Shown piece after piece: positions 38,401 through 50,400 of a stretch of DNA of 64,000 bases. Under the pieces are notes generated by a model that made no database searches, was not told where the DNA came from, and saw only the letters and a list, made by a program, of their open reading frames with translations. The position numbers and the translations under genes are program-made. The stretch spans positions 15,560,935 through 15,624,934 of the forward strand of contig JAQFVV010012402.1 of NCBI GenBank assembly GCA_028023455.1, written 5' to 3'. How positions within the stretch are numbered: position 1 is the first letter of the stretch; each line of letters starts with the position of its first letter. The DNA comes from Epiperipatus broadwayi. Taxonomy: Eukaryota > Onychophora > Udeonychophora > Euonychophora > Peripatidae.

Positions 38401-41400
38401 AGATGAAATTGTATCAAAAACTATATTTTTTGAATGAAATGGAACAAAATTAGGGCCTTTACCAAGAATATCTAATTCTCTATCATTTAACTTCAAATCA
38501 GAAAGATTAACAACTCTATCCTCAGAAACATTATTAAGATTTATTTTTGATTTTACAGGTAGTGTTGTAGAGGGTATTTCTAGATTCTTGAATAATTTTT
38601 TAAAACAATTTGTTGATTTTGGTCAGTATACAGTTTCTTCTTCTTTTGAGGCTTTTGATAAGATTAATAATTTTAAAATGGAAAGTAATTGGGTATTTGG
38701 AAGTTTAGATATTGAAAATATGTATCAGTCTGTTAATAGGTTAAGAAGTATTGATGTTCTTTTGTCTGTATTGATTAAGAAAGTTCTTTATCAAAAAATA
38801 AAATTAAGGTAATTAAAGATTTGCTTTTGTTATTGGAAGATTCTATGTATTTTACTTATAAAGGTAATTTTTATAAGATTAAGGAAGGTTGGATAATAGG
38901 TTATATTATTTCTCCTTTAGTATGTTCAGTTTATATTAGTTTTATGGAAGAGGAAATTATTATTAAAAAGAATTGTTTATATGTAAAATTATTTGTCAGA
39001 TATGTTGATGATTGTTTATTTGTAGTTGAGAATGATAAATTGAAGGAATTTGTAAATGAGTTTAATTGTTTTGATCCTTCTATAAAATTTGTGTTAGAAG
39101 GAGGGGGGTTAGATTTTGGTAAGTTAAAATTTTTAGATCTTTTGGTGATTAGAAATGTAGAAACTAATTGTTTATTGTGCAGTCATTTAGTTAAAAGTAA
39201 AGAATTAAGATCTATAATTAAACCTAATAGCTATCAGTCTGTATCTCATAAAGTAGCTGCTTTAAGGAATTATTGTCATAGAAATATTAAATTAAATAAT
39301 TCTAGTGGGGTTGCTTTGTTTCAGAAATATCAATTTTATAAAGATTACTTGAGTATTGGATACTCTGATAAATTTGTTAAAAGTATTTTATTTAATAGTA
39401 ATATTTGTAAGGATGTAAAGGTTAAAGAAAACAATGATTTTATTTCTTTGCCATTTAAATTGTCTTCTTATAAAATTGTGTGTAGAAATAGTATATTGTT
39501 TGGAAATAAGAAAATTGCTTGGAAAAGGGGTGTTACATTGAATAATTTATTAAATAATACAAAAGAAGTTTTTGATAGAAAGACTATTCCTGGTGTAGTA
39601 TATTTTATTCCTTGTTTATTTTGTAAGAAGGTTTACATAGGTCAGAGTAGTTTGAGTTTAAATGAAAGAATAAAGATTCATAAAAGTAGAGTTAAAAATA
39701 GATATCTTAGTTCTGCTTTGTATGTCCATGAAAAAGATACAGGCCACACTATTGATTTTGATGAAGCTAAGGTTGTCTTCTTTGAGAGAAATGAAATCAA
39801 AAGAAGAATTAAAGAGTCTTTATTATTGAAAATTTATTATTCTGAAGCAATTAACTTATTTAAGAGTTCTTTTAATATTAAGGGTGGATGGGAAGTGAAT
39901 GGATTTGTGGGTAGTTTTTAATATTATATATATTGTGTAGTTTTTGTAGTTCTTTACACTTGAGAAGTCTGCTTGTAGCAGTGAAACCTTAGGTTGTGTT
40001 TTAATATTATTTTTATGCTGGTCTGGTTTAATTTTGGATTTAGGGTAGTTTTGATTATATATATATTATAACGATCCTAAACAATAGTGGAGTCAGAAAT
40101 CTACGTATCTGCAACTACCAGGGCGCCATCTAGGCATTTAAACCTAGAAAAATTTATAGAGTAGGCAGATACACGCTGTTAAGATTCCACTTTATTTAAA
40201 TATTCAGATCGTTAGCCCAAGTCACTAGCTCAGTGGAGATGCAGAGATAAAAATCTATATCTTAATTTATATCTTAAATATAAATAAATAAAAGCCACTG
40301 CCAGAAATTAACACATAAAAATATTTATTTACGCACATATAAAATCATTCTAAATTTTGAGGAATAAGTTTAACATTTTAGATTTTTATATTAACTTTTA
40401 ATTTTACATTTAACTAAGTTTCAATGAGTTTAATATTTTATTTAGATAGTCGAGTATGAATAGACTACATAGACCTGCATTTGAAAAGAAAATATTCTAT
40501 CCCTTATTTAACCTTAGGCCAAAAAAATTTGCAATCAAACCGGCGCCAATCCATCTGATACATTTATGTATTCAATGTAGCATGAAAATACGACAACACA
40601 AAATACTATACTGTCAGGAATGTACATCTGATCAGTAAGTAGAATTAGAGAAGACATTGTCTCTCCACCAACAGGAATGTCACATCTGTTGGCGAGTAGA
40701 ACAATAAACATAAAACTCCATAGGAATGGACTGCGGTCCTTTGCCATCTTACAAACCCATCCATAGGCAAACAGAAGGTGTGTGGCATATATATATAATC
40801 CTGCCCGTAGCGGATCTCATACTACATCTACAATTACACAAATATATCCAATCCATTGAACCAATTCAACTACGAAATGAATAACCTAAGATTACCCTCC
40901 CTTAATATAACTTTACAAAACTATATAGCCATTCATGCCCGACTTAAATTTAACATTTAAATACGTTCGCACAGATTATTTTTATACAATTTGTTTTATA
41001 ATGTCGAGTATAGATCGGCTGCATAGATTCCACGGTCAAAAACATTCCAAATTAAACACAACCGATCAAAATACAAAGTCAATCGATAATGTCAATTGCT
41101 GAGGGAATACAGGAGACCCTTTGGTGTTCATCATAAGACACCACAGTGACATCGTTGACTTATATATTCTAATCGACTGTGAAAACCACAACATAATCAA
41201 CCGCTAACGAATCTATGCAACGTCTATACCCAACTTAAATGTAATGCATTTAATAATTTCTACAATAAATATTACTACAAATAAAAATAATAAAATGGAA
41301 ATGATTTTAGCAAAACTTAACTATATAAATTTAAACAATCAATTATTAATTTGAAAATCAAATAAAAGTTCATTTTAAAATTTAAATTAGCTGAATCTTT

Positions 41401-44400
41401 AAAAAAAACAATGACGAAAGTTCTTAATTACTTTTTTTTGTTGTTGTTAATTTGTAAAGTTCATAGCTCATGGTAGAAGAGTCCAGGTTTCTGCTTTTAA
41501 TTCCCGCGATGCCTCCATTGGAAGATAATGTTCTGGAGATGGCAATAGCTGGTTCAAGGTATCACAGTCTTTTCATTTTTTTTTTTTTTTTTAAATAGAG
41601 AGTGTGGTATGTGCGTCCTACCACATCTCTCAAACACAAAACGCTGGAACTGTCAGAAAAAACTGTATTTCCCTTTTTATATTATCCACACGGATTCAAT
41701 CAACAAAACGTCACTAATCCATCACTTTCGTTAGGGTCCGAGCCAAGGCTTAGTGCTTCCATTGGTCAAGCTAATTTCTCTTTATTTTCTTATCTATCTT
41801 TCATCAGATCATTTTAATTATACAAGAGCCCAAGGGCCAGTTTGGTTTTCGATAATTCATAAACAATCATTTCCATTTACAGATTACATTAATTAATACC
41901 TGTTTTTATTTTTAAATCTTGTACTTTTTTATAAAAAAGTACGTTCAAATACTTATTTGTTTTTTTTTTAAAAAAATATTTTTAAAGTTTGGCCTCTGTG
42001 CGAATGTATATACGTTTAACAAACATTTTAATTTTAGCGTTTAGTTTTTTACTTTTATTTGCGAACTTTTAAGTATTTATTTTAAATTAATGTAATGACA
42101 TATTTATATATCGTTACAATATATATATATAAACCACAAGGATCATCAGCTAATTGATTATCATATGTAAATCACATCACTGCAGGCAATGTTTAAATGT
42201 AACAATATAAAATCAATAGATTGTGGTCAAAATGTACATTTTTTTAGATAATAAATGGGATCACTTATTACTTTCATCTAAGATGTTATTTAGATGAGTG
42301 AAAGTAATGAATGAAGTAAAATGAAAATAAATCTGATTATGAATTTTAGATAAACTGAGTCAAGACAAACTGTTTAAAGGTAAATTGATAAACATTTATT
42401 TTTAAAACCTTTAAAACAATTCCTATTCAATAATTTAGATATTATAAACCATAAGTATCAACAGATAACTGGTTTTTATATGTAAATCCAGTTCATTGTA
42501 GTCAATTCTTAAATAAGCCAATAGAATAATCAACAATCTGTTGTCAAGGCAACATTCATTTTTTAGATAATAAATCTGTCTAGAAGTTTTAAATAAACTC
42601 CAATTAAAGCAATGCAGTATTATTAATAACCAAGTCATACTACTTGATTATCAATAGTCTATTGCTTGCCATGCATTAACAAAATTCATTCTATCATCTC
42701 AATATTTAGAACAATATCATAAAATTTACTTATTAATACAACATATTTAAACACAATTAACAATGATAGACAGAAATGACTATTCACTAGGATATTACTA
42801 AAATTAAATTTCACATAAACACATATTCTATTTATTATTCTCTGTTAATTATGTTATATTCTATTTGTAAACCAAATTATCTTGTTTTTCTAAACTTGAC
42901 ATCTTAGATAAACAAAATATTTTTTCTGTTGGATTCTTTCCCATTGTACTTATGCATAGCATTTAATTATGGCATAGAAACAGCTATATCAAGATTCTTC
43001 AAATATATCTTCTTTGACAGTTCTATTTGTTACTCTATAATAGATCTTGTTTTCATACTGCCATTATCTCTCATCAACTAAGAACAGATATCACCAAATG
43101 CTCAATATTAAATCTTTTATTTTATCCTAAACTTTGTCAAGCTCATTAGTTCTTTATCTATCATAAACACTATGCATCCAGAAACATATCTTTAATCATT
43201 CTTTAAATAAATAAAATATCTAAAAATAAACTGCTTTACAAATTATATCAACCATTTAATGATCATAAGATATCAGAAAAATCAACAATAAGTCATAGAT
43301 CAAAAAAATTCACTGGAAATGTTGATAACAATCTTTCATATGATGGTCAGTAATCAACTTTTTTCAAAATAATTAGATCTTACTAAAAAAAATCAGAGTC
43401 AAGATTGTACCTATGAATTGTGATTACGATAAAAAAATATTTTATAAAATCTCTCATCAAGATTATTAAATTAAAAGAACTTCTAACCCAGATATAAGTC
43501 AAAATATAAAAATTTGATACTCAAGATTTTAGTGTAATTGCAATAATAATTCTCCTTTCTCAGTATGAAAGAACTAACTTAATCAATGGGTACTAGATAG
43601 TAATACCAACAGACTCTCTTAACAAGTTTATGGCTAATTAGCATTTATCTATCTAACATAGAAAAATAAAGCACTAAAATAATTATAATTGAAACCATTA
43701 AAAGACTTTCAAGAAAGATATATATATGAATATAACAGGAATTTTTCCATGTTATAATCTAGTTAAAAGTTCAATTATGACCCAATCAGGCAACAATCAA
43801 TTAAAATTGGCAATGAAAACTGAAACCATGCCAACTAATAAATAGTAACAATAATAATTTTCTGACAAAAAAGTCAGATGTAAATACTTTATAAATGTGA
43901 AAATTTGAAGTATAACAACTCTGAATTTTCATGGATATATATAATTACTGAAATATGATAGAAATTTTTCTGTATAATATCTAGATAAAATTTCCAGCTA
44001 TGATGAAACCAGGCCACAATCAATTAAAATTGATAATGCATGCTGAAAGAATACTATCTAGTAATAACAATAGCATTTGTGTAACTTACGTTAAGTAAAA
44101 AAATAAACTACTCTTAGCTTAATATTCTAGCTGATATGACTTACAAATTAGATACTTTTAATTAAACCTAAGTCAAACAAATATTATTGTTATTAGAACA
44201 TGGCATTATTTCAATTGCAATACCAATTTTAATTGGTTGCTGCCTGGTTACATCATAGCTGAAATTTTATCTAGATTATTACAAGAAAAAATTCCCACTA
44301 CATTTCAACATTTATAGTTTTGCGAAAGTTTTCATATAATTATAACATACGTTGAAACATTTGCAAGTTTGTAATATTTGCTAACTCCTCTAATGGTACT

Positions 44401-47400
44401 TTATTAAACATTTTAGATACATATAAAAATTTAATGTAATGTTAATACATGATGAGATTTAAATAGTTCCTTCTTCAAGGTTGATTATTTGATTGAAGCT
44501 GCACTTTCTTCGAATCTTTTATGTAGCAATTTAAATATGTGAAGTAACAATAAAAATATCTCATGATCAAAGTGAATTTAGGTTGTTGGAAAAAATATTA
44601 CTACCAAAAATCATTTAGATTACTGAAGACAAGATTGAAGCTTCATTTTTTATGACAGATTTTGATATTATATACACAATAAAAAATATAAGTTGAAGAA
44701 TATTGATATTTTCTTAACTTAATTCCTTAATAAACATTACTAATATTTAGAATTAAATTAACTATTATTATTCTTTCTGAAATTCTCTCTCTATTTTCTT
44801 TTATTTTACTATCTTCAATCACTTTGATTGACAGGATCTGGTTGCTGTGAATTTCACATAGCTTTAGCCATTTATCTCTACACCAATTGCAACAATATGA
44901 TTATGCATTTGCACAACCAAGTATGGTGCTTCCAATCTTTTTTATTTATTCTTCCTAACTTTGTATTCTTTGTCTTCCTCTCTAACTTTATTTTTTAAAA
45001 TTCTGGAGTAAGAAGGCCATACTTATTTGAGAATGGTTGCTATTGACAAACATGATTTTACTTTAATCCAGCTAGAAAAGCATCTTGGATTGAATTCAAA
45101 TCTACAAGACCTTAAAACTTTTTTCAGTTATACTGCTTGTAGAACATAAAAATAAAGTGTTATGAGATGCATATAATACAACAATTCCTTCCATCTCATA
45201 TTAGTTCTCATTGACTAAATCATAGCTTACATAAATAAGTCTGAGTGATGATAGAAACCATCAACATCTAACGGAGTCACGTGTTATTTAATACTGTTAT
45301 CAAAATGTATATGTATTGATTCTGTGAATTACTATAAAATTAAAATCTGTCTTTTGATTTTACTAATTTTTAATACTAAAGTTCCATAATACAATTATTT
45401 AAGCTTGTATTCTCATAATGTACCATAAATGCTTGTAAAATAGAGAAGTATTCTTCAACTTGTTACCAATATATGCCAAAATTTTTTTAATGAGCCCAGA
45501 AGATGTATATTTTGTTAATAAGATTGTTAAAGTTAAATCAATTATGCTTGAGCATGCTTTTTTAATTAAATATAACAAGCACTGGCCAAATTTTAGAAAA
45601 ATATCATATGCTTACAGGCTTTTAAATTGCTATTTGTAAGCACAAATTGTAATAGAAAATTGAATAAGATATTATTTCAATAATAAACTTGTTTAAGCAA
45701 CATATTCAAAGTGAAGGCTTGATAACTTACTTCTTCCATAGTCTTCAAAAAGTGAATACGTTACTTTAAAAGAACTGTTTCAACTAAAGTCAAGTTTTAT
45801 AAGTCATCTGCAAAAGTTAATGCTTGTAAATGATTCATCTAATTTGTTATTGGGTAAGGTACATGGCTAGAATTCAGTCTGCCTATGAATAGATCAATGC
45901 TTAAACTATCTATATCTCAATTTAATGACAATCATTTTTCAGCATGAATTCCAAAAGGCAAGATAAATGAATAACTATAAATAATTCTTCCTTAAGAGTT
46001 ATATTTGGCTTATATTTGAGAAAAAAATATTCAAGAATTCACTAATGGTATTATTTGAAATAAAAAACTATTTGATTTTTGTAATTAGTAATTTCTTTTT
46101 TTTTTTTTTTAGAAAGTTTAACTCTTCAAGGTTAATGTTGATTTTTAGTTAATTAAACATGCTGACTCCCCAAGCTTATATTTTTCTGAACTTTCTTAAT
46201 ACTTTATAGCATTGCAATAGAGTCTGACCCTTAATGTACTGGATTAAGAATTTAAGTTTACATTCTGGTGCTCAAACATTCATAATCCTTGAGTGACAAA
46301 CTATTTGATTATTTTTGTATGTATATATTTCTTAATTGAAGAAATGCTCATGAAATGAGTAAGTATAATTCCATACCCTTAGTCAAATCTACTGTCACTA
46401 ATGAGACAATTTTCTTACTTGTGCTAACTTGGTAAATAATATAAATTATAGATTTTTTTTGCAGACATATTTAGTGTCTAGATTTTCAAGCTTTGACGGC
46501 ATTTATAGATCTTCTGAAAAGTTCAACTAACTTCTTAAAATTTAAAAATTATTTTAAATCATTTGGTCCTGGAGATGCTTTCACAAAACTGAAAATGAAG
46601 GTAAAAAACATTTTCCAATTTTCACAAAATTCATGGGCAAATAGTTATTACATGTCTTTTTTCCTGATAGAAAAAACAAATTGCCAACTTTCCTTGGATA
46701 ATCTGAGACAATGGAATGCTTGAAAAGTTAATTTTATTAAGCAAAATTTTCAATAACACCTTTGGATTCTATGATTAAAATAACTGGCTAGCTGAGAATC
46801 TCCATACAAAGTATATGAAAAACATTTTACAGTGACTGATGGCTAAGGATCAAGATAAAATGTAGTTCACGTTTATGTAGTATACCTGTGACATAGTTGA
46901 AGCATTACACTTCTATCGAAAGTATAATATGATCTTAAACTGTTTTTTCCATCCTAACAACATAAAATTTATTTGCAGAAAATATAAAAATCTTTTTATG
47001 ATGGCCATCATTTTATGAAATATCTAAATGCACATCTAATTTTAGAGCCATAAGATTATCAGAAAATACAAACACTTTTATGATTACTGAAATGTTTTAA
47101 AATAGTATTTTGGGGATTATAATCTGCTAGATGCTGTCCAATCTTGTGTAAAATAGATAAAATACTTTATGTTTGATCTTTTTTGTTTTTGAAAAACTCC
47201 CGAAAATCTCTATGTACTAAAATATATAATAATTGTTTATATTTTTAAGTACCAAAGGTCATCTTGAGAATCTAAAATTTACTTATTTAAAAAAATATCT
47301 TTCCGTTTGCGTAAAAGTGATATAAAGAAAAACTTCAATGACTTATTTACCAGATAACAAATGTTTTAATAAAAAATCCATGCCATTTCTTAGAGATATT

Positions 47401-50400
47401 TTGAAAATAATTGGTTGCTTGAAAATTCAAACTTAATTCTCAAAATTTAAGTTCAATTTTGAATTTGATATTTTTTTTATTGGTAAGTACTTAGCATCTA
47501 TTTAATTTTTAATACTAGATATAGATCCAGTTTTAAATAATAATTAATTTATTTATAATGATTAAGAATGATAATAAAATAGACCTTAATGGATATTAAA
47601 TCTATGATTCATTCTGTTATTTTTTAAGATTTATTAGTAGCTTCATAATTTTTAAAATAAAATTGCAATTATATCTGCTATGTTTAATGTTAATAGATTT
47701 GAAGGGCCAATTTTTTTTTTACATAATTATTTAAAAAGTATGATTAATTTCACATTTTGTAAAAAACATAATTAACATTAAAACAGCCTTTAATAGTTCA
47801 CTGCAGAACAAAAATCTATCCAATAGGCCCTATATAGGAATATAAAAAGATTATTTACCAGGCTGGCCAATTTCCTACTAATGATTTGATTGAGCTTTCA
47901 TCATTATTTTATCCCCTAGCTAAAGATGGTTAATCCATTTATTAATCAAATAATAAACTGGGTTGATTATGTTTTAGTTATTGAACAGAACATTTCTAAG
48001 CTTGATTGGAACCTAAATATTTTTTTTTTTTAATTTTATCCGGCCAGGATTTAAACCAGGTGAAGAGTAAGGCAGGCAGATACGTTATAGCATAAACTCA
48101 TAAGTAAGAATATAAGTACTAAATAAATAATCATTTGAAAAGTTAAATTCTTGGAAATTTGATAATTAAAATATCATATCATACCTGTGAGAGGAATTTT
48201 TGGTATTCGATCTATTAATTGCCATAATCTTGTGCTTGCTCCCATGCCACGCATTATTTCAGAGTAAACTGATGTTAATCCTATTTTGAGATATAAAAAA
48301 ATGCATATACAATAAACCAGTTGTTAAAAAATGCACAAAGTGATTTTATTTATTAAGTTGTATACATACAAGCAATAAACAACAAACTGTGACTAACAAT
48401 GAAATGATTAAAGTTGTTAATAATCATTAAATTAATTATCTTATGTTTTGGTGCAATGGTAGAATGTCAGACTCTGGATCCCAAAATCCATAGACTGTGG
48501 CCCAGATTCACTCAAATTTCATATGAACTCCTTGTTAATAGTTTTAAAGTTTTAGTGAAACATTTAGTGATCAAACTCTATTAGTTAATAGAAGAGAATA
48601 ATATTAATAAATATTAAGTATTAATTAAATTCAAATTAAGCAGATTTAAATATATTTTTAAATAGATTTCAAGAATACTGACAATATAAAAAATATTGCT
48701 AATGAAATGACAAATTATATATAGGAATGATTATATCATCTTGTAAATTTTAGTATCAAAATTAATATATTTCTTGAAGTTTAGGCATGTTGTAGTAATA
48801 TATTAAAAAAAATAAATTATAAGTTTAAACTATTTAAACATTAAATGTTAGACATATAATGTTATTACTTTTTTATATTATGTTTTATTAACACAATATT
48901 AAAATTCTTATAGTAAAAAGTCTGCCTATATGCAGAATATAATTTAAATTTTTTTTAAGTCAGTCAAAGCTTCATCGCATACATATAAATAAAGAAGTGC
49001 TAAAAATACAAGGTTATAGGCAATTTAGTGTATAAATTAAAGTCAAAAATTCTGGTATCTATTTTGTTCTAAACACTTTCTTATTAGGTTGGTGCATATA
49101 ATAAATTGGATGGTCATCTATTCTGAAGATCATGTGATGATTTAAAAATACTGCTGACCAAACAGAGATTTCTTTAATTGATACATGAACAATTCTTGTT
49201 TTCCACTATCACTATTAGTCTAAATTGCTCAGGGCAAAACAATTGTATAAAGGTCACATAATGTTTTCTGGCAATGATTGTATTATAAGTAGCTTGGTTA
49301 GAAAAAGAAACACATAGCATTCTCGGTTTATCTGAATAATAAATGAACATATATCTTTAAAAAGCAATATAGAGATTCAAAGGCATAAAATTAACAACTG
49401 CCAAGAAGGCATACGAATGACTGATGGATCAAAACTGCAAAAGAAATAATAAAGACATTGCTGATTATGGTTACTTTAGATTTTTTTTTTTTATTTAATA
49501 AAATTAATATATGGATCTTAAAAATGATATTACAATAGTAGTAAATCCGTGAATGGCACTCTTTTAAAGGTTAATAATTATATTTCAAACAGATAGAAGG
49601 AATATTTTAATTATTTTTTGAATAATGTTACAGGAACTCATATAAGACTTTTAATAGTGCATCTATTTCATTAAGTTATTTAGATTTGGACAAAAATATC
49701 AGGCTTGAATGAAGTTAAACATTTTTTTGTAATTTAAAAAATGAAAGTCTACAGATCCTGGTAGGATATCTGAATAAGTTTGAAAATATAATGGTATTAT
49801 ATCAACTTCAAAGAAAATATGATTCCGAAACCATATCACTTAATCTTAAAGATGCTTCTATTGTTCTAATTTACAAAAGTTTATAAGACAGAACAAATAG
49901 CATTAGTTATCACAGAATACATTACATCAAAAATACTTTCAAGATTTTATTAAAAAGATTACTTCCAGTCATAGAGAAGTGATTTTTAGAGTAAGTGTTG
50001 GACATGTTTTTTTGTTGTTGTTGTCAGGCAAATGCTTTTGAGTATTTTAAAAGTAGCTGGTTATTCTCAGAATTTATTCATATTATATAGTTTCAACATA
50101 ATGAAATGAGTATTAGTAAACATGACAGAAAATCTGAGGGAAATGATGTTAGAGAAATGTAATAGCTTCAACGTTGGAATAGTTCATAGGCAGTTTAATG
50201 AAGCAGATATTAAAACATAATATGTGTTTGAAAATGCATATAATATAACTAAATAAAACAAGAACAAAAATTTATTTTCTTTATTTCTAGATTTTCATGT
50301 GCTGATGATTTCACAAAGTCATCTATAAAATGTTATTGTTTTTGAATGCAACCTATAAAGACTTGGTTTGGTAATTAATGTTCAAACACTAATATACTTC

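Larger units (their letters stand above)
36476..40056. mobile_element. head-to-head pair of Penelope-like element copies (large inverted repeat)
   Basis: Arms 36476-37982 and 38536-40056, about 1.5 kb each and near-identical, separated by a 550-base loop that is the N-terminal coding part present only in the left, minus-strand copy. The right copy is 5'-truncated inside the RT gene and joins the left copy with no spacer. This gives the inverted 'terminal' arrangement described for Penelope elements. The outer ends run into TA microsatellites, a common target. Confidence 0.92.

Noticed and set aside
46493-46723. 76-residue open frame on the plus strand
   Set aside because: No recognised domain and no splice or start context; probably chance.
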